DNA from: Thinopyrum elongatum
Lineage: Eukaryota > Streptophyta > Magnoliopsida > Poales > Poaceae
Assembly (NCBI GenBank): GCA_011799875.1
Contig: CM022302.1
Coordinates: forward strand, 201,606,086-201,670,085
Direction of reading: 5' to 3'
Length of the DNA stretch: 64,000 nt
In this document: positions 53,481-64,000 of the stretch, piece by piece
Position numbering within the stretch: position 1 is the stretch's first letter
Layout: each line of letters starts with the position of its first letter
Program-made: the position numbers and the translations under genes
The notes under the pieces: generated by a model
Told to the model about the DNA's origin: nothing
Database searches by the model: none
What the model saw: only the letters and a program-made list of their open reading frames with translations

Positions 53481-56061
53481 CTTATAAAATCCCTATGCAT
53501 AGGAAGTATGTTAGACTTAAATGTGTTTGTCACATGTTTCATGATGCTCTCTTTGTGTTTTAATTATTATCCTTCTTGTGAGCATCGTTGAAATCTTATG
53601 CCTAGCTAGGGGCGTAAAACGATAGCGCTTGTTGAGAGGCAACCCAATGAATAAAATTTATTTTTACCTTTTTCTTTCTGTGCTTATGTGTTTGCACAAT
53701 TATTCTACTGTTATGATTGTGTTTTTTATGTTTTAATTAGTGTTTGTGCCAAACAAAGCCTTTGGGATCATGTTTGGTGATAGTCGATTTGATCTTGTTG
53801 GAAAACAGAAATTTTTGCCTTAAGTAAAATAATTTTAAAAATTCACAAAAGCAATGAAAAATTCTGAATTTTTTACACAAGATTTATATACAAATTTCCT
53901 AAGTTGTCATTAATTTTTAAATTTTTTGAAGTTACAGAATTATGAGAACAATTCGTATCTTTGCAGACTGTTCTATTTTTGACAGATTCTGTTTTCTTTG
54001 CATTGTGTGCTTATTTTGATGAATCTATGGTTTGTATTGGAGGTTATAAGCAATGGTAAAGTTAGAATACAGTAGATATAATGCAATAGCAAAATTTTAA
54101 TGGGTTTTCTACAATACTTAATGTAAAGATTAGTTTTCTTATACTAACGGATCTCACGAAGGTATTGTTGAGTTTTGTGTGATTGAAGTTTTCAAGTTTT
54201 GGGTGAGATCACGATGAATGAAGGAATAAGGAGTAAGAAGAGCCTAAGCTTGGGGATGCCCATGGCATCCCAAGTTATTATCCAAAAGAGGAACAAGCAA
54301 CTAAGCTTGGGGATGCCCCGAGTGGCATCCCCTCTTTCTTCTAACGACCATTGGTATTTTACTAGGAGCTATATTTTTATTCGTCACATATCATGAGTTC
54401 TGCTTGGAGCGTCTTGTATGATTTGAGTCTTTGCTTGTTTTACTTTTTATTCTTAGTCAAGTATCCTTGCTGGACACACCTATTTGAGAAAGCCAAAATT
54501 ATGCTATGATTTGTTAGAATTGCTCTCTATGCTTCACTTAAATCTTTATGAGCAATGGAATTGCTCTAGTGCTTCACTTATATCCTTTTTGAGCACGGTG
54601 TGCTTTAATATTTTTGAAGAAATGCTCTCATGCTTCACTTAGATTTATTTGAGAGTAGTAATTTTTGAAGAAATTCTCTCATGCTTCACTTATATTATTT
54701 TGAGAGAAGAATTTTTTTATGCTCATGTTCTTCACTTAGATTTGTTTGAGTTATCAAAAGCAACACATTAAACTAGTCCCAAAATGATAGATATTCAAGA
54801 GGGATATAATAAAAACTTTCATGAAGATCATTGGACAAAATAAACTTGATTCCTTGTAATAGTTTTGCGATATGATGATATAATATGTGAGTCATGTTGG
54901 TTAGTAATTATGGTTTAGTAAGAATATTGGTGTTAAGGTTTGTGATTCCCTATGCAAGCACGAAAGTCAATAGTTATGCAATGAAATTACATCCTACTTG
55001 TGGTGCATTATTTGGTGTTAGTTATGCTTAATGCTCGCTTATGAGATTTTTCGTTTCTTGGTTGGATGTTTCTCAATCTTTTGCTAGCCTTCATTTGCAC
55101 TAAGTATGATCACTACTTGTGCATCCAAAATCCTTAAACCAGTTTTGCCATATGAGTCCACTATACCTATCTATATGCAGTATTTCCGTGCCATTCTAAG
55201 CAAATTTGTATGTGCCATCTCTAATTTTCAAAATAAATTTCTCTTTTGTGTGCTCGTACCGCTCATGAAGCGGCAGGGGGTGGCCAATATTTTCCATGCT
55301 AGATGTGTTATTCTCAAGATGAGTGTTTATTCACTTGTCATTGCACGAGAGTACGGCAAAGGTATTAGGGATGCCCAGTCCCGAAATGAAAAATGAATTT
55401 ACTTTATGTTGTCAAATAATAAATTCCTTGGAAAGTGTTGGTATGGACGGCACCCGTGGATTAGGTTAGCCGTGGAATGTGAAAGTATGGTGGAAAAAGG
55501 AATAAACTTTATTTTCTGTTTGGGAACCGCCTATGATATATCTAGTATGGAAAGTGTTGGGAATTACTCGGTCGTTTTCATTGACAGGAAAAGCATGCCA
55601 CCCAAAATGTTTTTATCTCTATCTTTTTCGCTTTGAGCTCTGGCACCTCTACAAATCCCTACTTCCCTCTGCGAAGGGCCTTTCTATTTACTTTATGCAA
55701 TTTTTATTTTTTACTTGAGTCTCCATCTTCTCTTATAAAGCACCAACTAAGGGGGCACTATGATCATACTTGAGCATTGGGTGTAGCTAATATGCGAGTG
55801 TGTTTCATGAATGGATCAATGATTGAGCATAATGGGCTAGGGATAACTTGCTTTAGTATTGGTATTTTGAAGGACATGGTTGTTTGTTGATATGCTTGAG
55901 TATTGAAATCTTCATGTCAAAACTAGACTATTGCTTTGAATCATATAAAAGTCCAAATGTCCATGCTATAAAGAAAAGGATATGTGATGAACATGTTAGG
56001 CAGCATTCCACATCAAAAATTCTGTTTTTATTATTTACCTACTCGAGGACGAGCAGGAATT
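53481..56061 (+). other. Interior of the Athila-like element without genes
   Basis: AT-rich, about 2.6 kb. It contains AAGCTTGGGGATGC words at 54246 and 54303, a hairpin-like GGATGCCCATGGCATCC (54255-54271) and a tandem repeat (54517-54755). No coding domain is visible in a 2-3 kb space where relatives may carry pol. Confidence 0.6.
54517..54755 (+). repeat. Tandem repeat CTCTCATGCTTCACTTA
   Basis: About five imperfect units of 40-65 bp, each with GCTCT or CTCTC, ATGCTTCACTTA and T-rich GAGAG or GAGCA parts. Confidence 0.8.
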
Positions 56062-56075
56062 AAGCTTGGGGATGC
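56062..56075 (+). other. PPT of the Athila-like element
   Basis: AAGCTTGGGGATGC directly before the 3' LTR, with three further copies of the same word inside the element (52980, 54246, 54303). Confidence 0.85.
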
Positions 56076-57663
56076 TGATACGTCTCCAACGTATCTATAA
56101 TTTTTGATTGTTCCATGCTATTATATTATCATTCTTGGATGTTTTACAATCATTTTGTAGCAACTTTATATCATTTTTTGGGACTAACCTATTGACATAG
56201 TGCCCAGTGCCAGTTACTATTTTTTTGCTTCGCAGAAAATCAATACAAAACGGAGTCCAAATGCATCGAAACTTTTTGGTGATATTTTCTGGACCAGAAG
56301 ACACACGATGGGCCAAGAAAGTACCTGAGGGGGGCTCCAAGGTGAGCACAACCCACCAGGGCGCGCCTGGGGGTCGAGGCGCACCCAGGTGGGTTGTGCC
56401 CACCTCGGCCGCCTCCCGCACCGCCTCTTTGCTCTATAAATACCCTGGACGTCCAAAAACCCTAGGGGAGTCGACGAAAAAAAATTCCAGCCACCACAAG
56501 TTCCAGAAACCAAAGATCCAATCTAGACACCATCATGGAGGGGTTCATCATTCTCATTGGTGCCTCTCCGATGATGCGTGAGTAGTTCATTGTAGACCTT
56601 CGGGTCCGTAGTTAGTAGCTAGATGGCTTCCTCTCTCTCTTTTGATTCTCAATACAATGGTCTCTTGGAGATCTATTTTATGTAACTATTTTTGCGGTGT
56701 GTTTATTGGGATCCGATGAACTTTGAGTTTATGATCAGATCTATCTTTTTAATTATGAAATTTATTTGAGACTTTTGATCTCTTATATGCATGATTACTT
56801 ATAGCCTCGTATTTCTTCTTCCAATCTTTGGTTTAGTTAGGCCGACTAGATCGATTTTTCTTGCCATGGGAAGAGGTGCTTTGTGATGGGTTCGATTTTA
56901 CAGTGCTCAATCCCAGTGACAGAAGGGGAAATGACACGTATGTATCGTTGCCGTTAAGGATAACAAGATGGAGTCTAATTCCTACATGAATAGATCTTGT
57001 CTACATCATGTCATCATTCTTATTGCATTACTCCGTTTCTCCATGAACTTAATACACTAGATGCATGCTGGATAGCGGTCGATGTGTGGAGTAATAGTAG
57101 TAGATGCAGGCAGGAGTCGGTCTACTTATCTTGGACGTGATGCCTATATAATGATCATTGCCTGGATATCGTCATGATTATTTAAAGTTCTATCAATTGC
57201 CCAACAGTAATTTGTTTACCCACCGTATGCTATTTTTCTCGAGAGAAGCCACTAGTGAAATCTACGGCCCTCGGGTCTATTTTCCCATCATATACTTTCA
57301 GATCTATATTGCTATTTGCCTTTTTATTTATTTGCATCTTTTATTTTCAGATCTATATTATCAAAAACCCAAAAATACCTCGCTGAATTTTATTTGCTTT
57401 TATTCGCATCTATCAATTTTTTACAACTTTCTCACGTCCATTTGCCAATCTCTGGCGCCGCTACCCGAAAGGGATTGACAACCCCTTTTACACGCCGGGT
57501 TGCAAGTATTTGTTCGTGTGTAGGTGCCGTTCACGTAGTGTTGCATGGTTCTCTTACTGGTTCGATAACCTTGGTCTCATCACTGAGGGAAATACCTACC
57601 GTAGTTGTGCTGCATCATCCCTTCCTCTTTGGGGAAATACCGACATAGTTGTAGCGGCAATCA
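56076..57663 (+). repeat. 3' LTR of the Athila-like element
   Basis: 1588 bp, colinear with the 5' LTR apart from small indels (for example near 56220 and 57510). The inverted repeat is at 56346-56399, with a few extra mismatches. It follows the PPT directly. Confidence 0.95.
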
Positions 57664-57668
57664 CTCCT

Positions 57669-58304
57669 TTTATAGGTTAAGAGGTGACCACAGTGGCAAA
57701 ACAGTCATTTGGGTGTGATTAGATAGCTAACAGTGCTATCACACCTAACTCTGGCAGTTAGGACAAAGTGCATTAAATGCACTGCTGGGTGTCGTGTCGA
57801 GGGAGAATCCCGGCAAGCCTGTCGCGCCGCTTATCTGCCTCTTCTTATCAGCTTGGCACGCCTCCTGGACGGGTGTCAATAAAGCTAATCTCTTCTCCTT
57901 GACACTGCCACGTGCTTGATAGAATCCACCTGGTTGCTTAACACCATGACACTGCGCTGATTGGTGACTTGGGTGTGCCTCGGTGGAGCGGTGGCGCCTC
58001 GGTGAAGGTTCCTTGTTGAAGTAGTTTGGCGGGGTTTGATCTTGGCGGCCCCGGCAAGCCTGCCGGGGCGAATCTAGACTCTCCCTTGGGAGCGGCCTCG
58101 ACCCTGCCAGGCTCTCCTACCCGGCAGGGAGGTCTTCCCAGGGCGGCCAGCAGCTACCTTGTTCTTCTTAATGCCCTCCTTGATCTCACGAAGAGCGGCT
58201 TTTCTGGCTTGACTTGATGCCATGCCTTGGTGTTTGAATATGCGACCGTCGCCATGCTTGTGCATGGGTTCAGTCAGCAAACGTGGATGTTTGTTGCACT
58301 GACA
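57669..58304 (-). repeat. 5' LTR of Tat2, part 2
   Basis: Remaining 636 bp of the 5' LTR, from TTTATAGGTTAAGAGG to GCACTGACA. The insertion is about 5 bp from the LTR's TATA box (CTATAAAAGG on the minus strand), so the Tat2 promoter is separated from its upstream or downstream part. Confidence 0.93.
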
Positions 58305-59650
58305 ACCTGCCCATGAGCTTGAAGGTCATGGATGCCCAACCCGCCTACAGATATGGGTGAGCACACCTGGGTCCAACAGACAAGGCACTTGCCACCACAG
58401 ACAGCATCAGAGCCAAACCATAAAAAAGCACGATGTAGCTTATCAATTTGCTTGATGACCCATTTTGGTTGATGAATAGCTAGAAGCAAGAAAATTGGCA
58501 TTGCCGAAAGAACAAACCTCACAAGCACCATTCTTCCAGTGGAGGAGATCCACCTAGCCTTCCAACCAGCAATCTTCTTAATTAACTTGTCAAGCAGGTC
58601 TTGGAAGTCAACGAGCTTCAACCGCCTACCAGACAGAGGCATCCTAAGGTAAGTGCAGGGGAAGCTAGCCAGCTCGCATCCAAGAGCGAGCTGCAGGGGA
58701 GTAAGGTCAAGGCCATCACACCGAATAGGAAGGATCTTGCTTTTAGCTAGGTTAGTGATGAGACCGGTTGCTTCACAAAAAATCTTCAGTGCTTCAGTTA
58801 CAACCCCAAAATCATGCATCTCAGGCTTGAGGAAAATGATGACATCGTCTGCGTAAATAGATGCACGGTGTTTAACCATTTGGTTACCCAGAGGGGATAG
58901 GATGTTGTTCCTTTGTGCTTTGTCCATCAACCTTCCAAGGCAGCTCACCACAAGCACAAAGAGCAGCGGGGAGAGGGGATCTCCCTGCCTGAGGCCCTTA
59001 CGATGGAGGATTTGTTGAGTGCATTTGGAGTTGACTAAGATTCTTGTGGAAGCAGAGAAAAAGAGGGCTGATATCCATCCTCTCCACTTCAGCCCAAAAC
59101 CCAAACCTTGTAGTAGCTTAAGTAGAAACTCCCATGAAATTGAATCAAAGGCTTTGGATATATCCAACTTAAGCATAACAGAGGGGATTTTTTTTCTGCC
59201 TTAGGGTCTTAGCCATTGCCTAAACATAGAAAAAATTATCATGTATGCTTCAACCTTTAATGAATGCATTCTGACATGGGGAAGTTAGTTTGTTCATCCA
59301 TGGTTGTAGTCTGGCAGCCATCATCTTGGCAATTAACTTTGCGAAGAAGTGGATGAGGCTAATGGGCCTAAAATCTTGAGGCCTAACAGCACCCTGGTGC
59401 TTTGGAAGCAAGGCAATAATAACACTATTAAGCAGAAATAAGTTTTGCATGTTCAGCCCTTGGAAGTGTCTCAAAGCAGCAATCAAGTCATATTTGACAG
59501 TATCCCAACACATGCGAAAGAAGAGGCCAGTATAACCATCAGGACAAGGAGCCTTCTCTGGGTGCATATAAAAAACGGCCTTTTTGATTTCCTCCTCCAA
59601 AAATGCAAGGTCAAGGGAAGCTAGATCACAGGTAGGAAGGTCAAGAGCTT
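58305..59650 (-). pseudogene. LINE ORF2 reverse transcriptase
   Basis: Minus strand: KAVFYMHPEKAPCPDGYTGL, RPISLIHFFAKLIAKMMAAR, a frame change near 59200, then MLKLDISKAFDSISWEFLLK (catalytic D), HRKGLRQGDPLSPLLFVLVV, SIYADDVIIFLKPE (catalytic ADD), ATGLITNLAKSKILPIRCDG, YLRMPLSGRRLKLVDFQDLL, and FLWFGSDAVCGGKCLVCWTQ, cut by Tat2 after HDLQAHGQV. This enzyme would reverse transcribe LINE RNA at the nicked target. At least one frameshift makes it inactive. Confidence 0.93.
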
Positions 59651-60160
59651 TGATTTTGAAAGAAGAGTTTCTGGGTTGATAAGTGCCAAGAAGATCATTA
59701 AAATGTTACCAGATATGCTCCTCTTTGTTTTGCTAGTCAGTATACTCGGTGCCTTGAACTAAGATAGAAGTAATGAGATTCTTCCTTCTTCTAGCAGTGG
59801 CCTTCAAGTGAAAAAATGGAGAGTTGCAGTCTCCCTCATTGAGCCAGAGAAATCTGGAACGTTGACGCAATATACATCTGTCCAAGGCAGCAAAGCCAAG
59901 GCTCATCATCTTTAACTTGCCTCTGAAAGTGTGCTCTTTGGGGGTGAGCATCCTGTTATCTCTAGCAATATCCAGCTGTTAGATAAGTTCGTGGACAATT
60001 CTGGTCCTTAATTGAATATCACTCCGCAGAGAGGAAGTCCAAGACTTGTGCTGCTTGGCAGTGAAGGACAATTTGTTATGCAAATTGGTGTACGGGTTGC
60101 TCGACTTAGTAGCCTTATCCCAAGCTGCAGTAACAACATCATTGAACCCCTCTATTCGTA
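59651..60160 (-). pseudogene. LINE ORF2 linker between endonuclease and RT
   Basis: Minus strand: FRGKLKMMSLGFAALDRCIL, RQRSRFLWLNEGDCNSPFFH, TARRRKNLITSILVQ: the usual plant L1 linker (W..EGD.N..FFH). Frame changes occur on both sides. Confidence 0.8.
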
Positions 60161-60928
60161 CTACATGTTTTCAAACATGAATCTTCTCTGTGGCTTGAAC
60201 AGAGCATTACTTGAAAGCAGGAGTGGACAATGATGTGAATCAGCGGAGGAAAGGTCTTGTAACAGAGCATTGGGGAAAAGTTCATTCCAAGGTTGATTAT
60301 AAAGAACCCTGTTGAGCCTGACCATGATAGTGTGTAGTTGCTCATTGCTCCAAGTATATCTCCTACCATGCAAATACATGTCCTTGAGCTCCAACCGGTT
60401 CATAAAGTTTCTGAATGCATTGATCAACCCTCTATCGATATTACCATTGCTTTTGTCAGCAGCAACAATCAAGTTGCAATCGCCCATTAAAATCAGAGGA
60501 TCAGGGGAGTTAATGCATAACAATTGTAAGTCATTAAGGAAAGAGATCTTCTCATTGTGAGGCTGTGGACCATGCACATTAATCAGTTGCCAGAGCACTA
60601 GTAATCTTATTTGAGCACTTGAGGGAAATAAAATTTCTGGAGCATTGCACAGAATTGACAACAACAGCATCAGACCAAGCAACTAGCATGCCTCCACTAG
60701 CGCCATTAGATGGCGAGAAGGCAAATTCGGAGAAGGTGACACCGCAAATCTTAGCCATAATAGTAGAATCAACATTTGATAGCTTTGTCTCCTGCAGACA
60801 AACCACACTGACGGCATGTAAATTGATGAACGACCGAACAACAGTCCTCGCCGGCGAATTTAGGCCTCTGACATTCCAAACCAAGAAGTTGTAGAAATCC
60901 ATAGAAACTAGACGACATGGATACAGAC
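60161..60928 (-). pseudogene. LINE ORF2 endonuclease (AP-endonuclease-like)
   Basis: Starts MDFYNFLVWNVRGLNSPART (ATG about 60902); then VSVVCLQETKLSNVDS, FSPSNGASGGMLVAWSDAVV, a frame change near 60600, DPLILMGDCNLIVAADKSNG, RYTWSNEQLHTIMVRLNRVL and LSSADSHHCPLLLSS. N, QET, GD.N and S..DH-like signatures of the exonuclease-endonuclease-phosphatase fold are present, but the terminal SDH reads ADSHH. It would nick the target for target-primed reverse transcription. Confidence 0.9.
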
Positions 60929-62446
60929 TGATACGTCCATTTTGCATCATATTTTTCTACTATTATTTATGATGTTTTTATGCATAATAATGCTTTTTGG
61001 AGTAATTCTAATGCCTTTTCTCTCATAATATGCAAGGTTCACACAAAGAGGGAGAATTCTGGCAGCTGGAAATCTGGACCTGAAAAAGCTACGTCAGGCT
61101 ACCTATTCTGCACAACTCCAAATGAGCTGAAACTTCACGAGGAATTTTTATGGAATAAATAAGAATTATTGGAGCAAATAACTACCAGAGGGGGCCCACC
61201 AGGTGGGCACAACCCACCTGGGCGCGCTAGGGAGCCCAAGCGTGCCCTGGTGGGTTGTGCCCTCCTCATCCCACCTCCGGTGCCACTCTTCTGGTATATA
61301 AGTCATTTTGACCTAGAAAAAATAAGGAGAGGACTTTCGGGACGAAGCGCCTCCATCTCGAGGCGGAACTTGGGCAGGAGCACTTTTGCCCTCCGGCGGA
61401 GTGATTTCGCCGAGGGAACTTCCCTCCCGGATGGGGAAATCATCGTCATCATCATCACCAACAACTCTCCCATCTTGGGGAGGGCAATCTCCATCAACAT
61501 CTTCAACAGCACCATCTCCTCTCAAAGCCTAGTTCATCTCTTGTGTTCAATCTTTGTACCGGAACTATAGATTGGTACTTGTGGGTGACTAGTAGTGTTG
61601 ATTACATCTTGTAGTTGATTTCTATATGGTTTATTTGGTGGAAGATTATATGTTCAGATCCATTATGCTATTTAATACCCCTATGATCTTGAGCATGATT
61701 ATCATTAGTGAGTAGTTACTTTTGTTCTTGAGGTCACGGGAGAAATCTTGTTGCAAGTAATCATGTGAACTTGATATGTGTTCGATATTTTGATGATATG
61801 TATGTTGTGATTCCCTTACTGGTGTCATGTGAACATCGACTACACGGCACTTCACCATATTTGGGCCTAAGGGAATTCATTGTGGATTAGTTATTAGATG
61901 ATGGGTTACGAGAGTGACAGAAGCTTAAACCCTAGTTTATGCGGTATTCCGTAAGGGACTGATTTGGATCCAAAAGTTTAATGCTATGGTTAGATTTATT
62001 CTTAATACTTTTCTCGTAGTTGCGGATGCTTGCGAGGGGGTTAATCATAAGTAGGAGGTTTGTTCAAGTAAGAACAGCACCTAAGCACCGGTCCACCCAC
62101 ATATTAAATTATCAAAGTAGCGAACACAAATCAAACCAACATGATGAAAGTGACTAGATGAAATTCCCGTGTACCCTCAAGAACGCTTTGCTTATCATAA
62201 GAGACCGTTTTGGCCTGTCCTTTGCCTCAAAAGGATTGGGCTACCTTGCTGCACTTTTGTTACCGTTACCGTTACTTACTCGTTACAAATTATCTTGCTA
62301 CCAAACTACTCGTTACTTATAATTTCAGTGCTTGTAGAGAATACCTTGCTGAAAACCGCTTGTCATTTCCTTCTGCTCCTCGTTGGGTTCGACACTCTTA
62401 CTTATCGAAAGGACTACGATTGATCCCCTATACTTGTGGGTCATCA
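60929..62446 (+). repeat. Solo LTR of a Gypsy element
   Basis: 1518 bp, TGATACGTCCATTTTGCATC...TGTGGGTCATCA, flanked by CAGAC (60924-60928) and TAGAC (62447-62451), a TSD with one C-to-T change. No internal region is present: an LTR-LTR recombination product. It has a 54-bp inverted repeat at 61207-61260 and a TATA box GGTATATAAG at 61293-61302. It sits between LINE ORF1 and ORF2. Confidence 0.9.
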
Positions 62447-63804
62447 TAGACCAATCAAGATCATACCATTCAGACGAGGGCCTCCTTTCTCCATCTCTTA
62501 CTGCTGCAAGCATTGGAGGTGAGCTCGGTGAGGGCTTGGATTTGGGTGGCTGGGAGTGGTGCCTTGAAACAATCAGCGTAGCGGGCGAGCAGGTCTGCCG
62601 GATCTGCGACGGGCTCCTCGAACTCGATACCAAGCTGGCGATAGGTGAGCTTCTTGGTGTTGGAGATGGATGTGCCCTGCATGTCCGGTGGTCTGTTGGC
62701 GAGACGGCGGCTGCGGCGGAGCAGCTCAGAGTCAGGCGTTGTGCCCCTATTAGGGACGGCGATGGGCTTGAAGATAGGTCCACGAAGAAGACCTGGTGAA
62801 ATGGGCTCGACCACCAAGCCCAAGAAGCCTTTACTAGACCCAGACGCGTAGTTTGGTCATGGAGCGGACTTGCGGGCCCAGGAGATGGGGCGACAAGGGA
62901 AGCCTCGTTAGCTGCATTGACTTCACTGGCGTAGTCGTCGTGCGCGTGGGTCACCACATCCACAGCGCCAGGCGGGGGCACGAGAACTAGAGGGCGTGCA
63001 TCATCTCCCGTGCTGTAACACCGAGAGAGGAATGCTGCAAAGCACAATCTGGAGATGCAGCATTGGTCTCCGAAATGCCAAATGGCTGCTTAGCAACCTG
63101 CATGGCGCATGCAGCAGGGGCAACAGCTATGACAAGCTCATGTGACACTGCATCCACGCTAGGCGCATCCGACACCACTACAACATGGTCGTTGGCAAGG
63201 GATGTGGCCTTCATCGATGACACTGTAATGACATCATCCTCGTGCGCGGTGGCCGTCACCACGCTCATAGTGGCATCGATGTGGAGGTTTGGGGACGAGA
63301 CAGAAGAACCGGCATCCATCGGCGGCGGTGCCTGGAGGACGGAAGGGTACTCGCGTGCCGGCTCCTCCTGCATCGCCAACGGAGAGTAGAGACACTGCTG
63401 CAAGGGTGGCAGGACCGCGTCATACAGGGGGCCAAGCCTAGCCTTGGCAGGCAACTTCTTGAGAATTGGGGATCGAGAGCTAGGTGGAGGTGGATGGTGA
63501 GCAATGGAGGGGTATAGGATAGCCTTCTGTGGGAGTTTGCGTGGATTACACTCGCGAGTAATGTGTCCAGCTTGTTTGCATTGGTGGCACCTCACCGGGT
63601 TCCTATAGCTAGCAACGAAATGGTGCGGGAGAGGCACTTGAAGCAACAATGGGTTGATGGGCGCTCGCGTGTCGGTACCTCCTGCACCGTAGTAGGAAAG
63701 CATAGACGCTTCTGTATCAGTGGCAGGACCGCTTCAGACAGAGGGCCAAGCCTAGCTTTGGCAGGCAGCATTTTGAGAAGGGGGGATCGAGAGCTAGGTG
63801 CCAT
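62447..63804 (-). mobile_element. L1-type LINE, 5' piece
   Basis: Minus-strand LINE ORF1 region, cut from ORF2 by the solo LTR. The 5' end of the LINE is at or beyond about 63804. Confidence 0.8.
62470..63804 (-). pseudogene. LINE ORF1 (gag-like RNA-binding protein), broken
   Basis: Minus strand: HHFVASYRNPVRCHQCKQAG continuing to HITREC gives a zinc knuckle (CX2CX4HX4C), followed by a Pro/Ser-rich middle and, after frame changes, DSELLRRSRRLANRPPD and LTYRQLGIEFEEPVADPADL, typical of plant L1 ORF1 C-termini, to a stop at 62470. The protein would bind LINE RNA. A 75-bp segment encoding SSRSPxLKxLPAKARLGPL occurs twice (63408-63484 and 63722-63799). The region upstream of 63703 is in a different frame, so the true start is not clear. 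Confidence 0.8.
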
Positions 63805-64000
63805 TCACCGTTCTCACATTAGCATTCAACAACAACATTCATCAGTCGCATCATTTATACAGTACCAAAAATTGACAGTAGCAACATGTATGCAACAACA
63901 CCAATAAAAAGTAGCATTGGCACTAGCAAAAATAATAATCTAGCACCATCCATCCATCTACCAAAATTAACAATGAATCCATCCATCCATCTATGCAATA
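63805..64000. other. Unassigned AT-rich edge with CCAT repeats
   Basis: No coding motif. CATCCATCCATCTA words occur at 63945-63960 and 63979-63994. It may be the 5' UTR of the LINE or another element. Confidence 0.4.

Larger units (their letters stand above)
50830..57663 (+). mobile_element. Athila-like Gypsy retrotransposon, non-autonomous
   Basis: 6834 bp with LTRs 50830-52431 (1602 bp) and 56076-57663 (1588 bp) and a perfect TSD CTCCT (50825-50829; 57664-57668). The PBS TGGCGCCGCTGCCGGGGA is the Athila-type (tRNA-Asp) primer site. The 3.6-kb interior has no protease, reverse transcriptase, RNase H or integrase motif, so it must have depended on enzymes from a relative. Start sequence and PPT (AAGCTTGGGGATGC) resemble common Triticeae Gypsy families; the exact family is not certain. 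Confidence 0.93.
40654..58304 (-). mobile_element. Tat-lineage Gypsy retrotransposon 'Tat2', minus strand
   Basis: LTRs at 40654-41600 (947 bp) and 50520-58304 (946 bp once the Athila-like insertion and one TSD copy are removed). The TSD is GCCTG (40649-40653) and ACCTG (58305-58309), one base changed. Without the nested element Tat2 is about 10.8 kb. Its gag-pol is closely related to Tat1, but the LTRs differ and the region between pol and the 3' LTR carries a B3-domain gene on the opposite strand. Gag-pol has frameshifts as well as stops. Confidence 0.93.
58305..60928 (-). mobile_element. L1-type LINE, middle piece
   Basis: The part of the minus-strand LINE between Tat2 and the solo LTR. 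It carries the endonuclease and reverse transcriptase of ORF2. Confidence 0.9.

Overview
This window is almost certainly from a large grass genome of the wheat/barley tribe (Triticeae). Apart from a few short stretches it is nested transposable elements. Both long terminal repeats (LTRs) of an element that looks like the abundant Triticeae Copia family Angela/WIS are present, with typical plant primer binding sites (PBS), Tat-lineage and Athila-like Gypsy elements, a plant L1-type LINE, a BED-finger hAT transposase and a Harbinger-like element. I see no ordinary host gene, rRNA, tRNA or CRISPR array. Family names come from recognition, not from a database search.

Layout. (1) 1-8293: SIRE-type Copia element, minus strand, with an intact pol and a 1505-bp LTR; its other end is outside the window. 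(2) 8294-20274: a plus-strand LTR element of unknown family ('X'), split by the SIRE insertion and by a complete 8605-bp Angela-like element (9378-17982; target site duplication (TSD) ACCAG). (3) 20347-22232: Harbinger-like DNA element with a broken ORF1. (4) 22422-25269: hAT transposase pseudogene. (5) 25382-38604: complete 13.2-kb Tat-lineage Gypsy element 'Tat1' (TSD CTTTT), plus strand, with a spliced antisense gene between pol and the 3' LTR. (6) 39585-63804: one minus-strand L1-type LINE cut into three pieces by a second Tat element 'Tat2' (40654-58304, minus strand) and by a solo LTR (60929-62446). Tat2's own 5' LTR is split by a 6834-bp non-autonomous Athila-like element (50830-57663; TSD CTCCT).

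How the parts relate. TSDs and interrupted frames give an insertion order: LINE, then Tat2, then the Athila-like element; X, then SIRE and Angela; the hAT region, then Tat1. Tat1 and Tat2 have clearly related gag-pol but different LTRs and, strikingly, different antisense cargo. Tat1 carries a two-intron gene with a Transposase_28-like N-terminus and a long coiled coil. Tat2 carries a B3 DNA-binding-domain gene in the equivalent slot. Both cargo genes lie downstream of the same antisense TATA motif (ATAAAAAGGG).

Decay. Tat1's 2118-codon polyprotein frame has ten stop codons and no frameshift. Every stop can be explained by a C-to-T or G-to-A transition, as expected from deamination of methylated cytosine. 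Tat2, Angela, X and the LINE also carry frameshifts and deletions.
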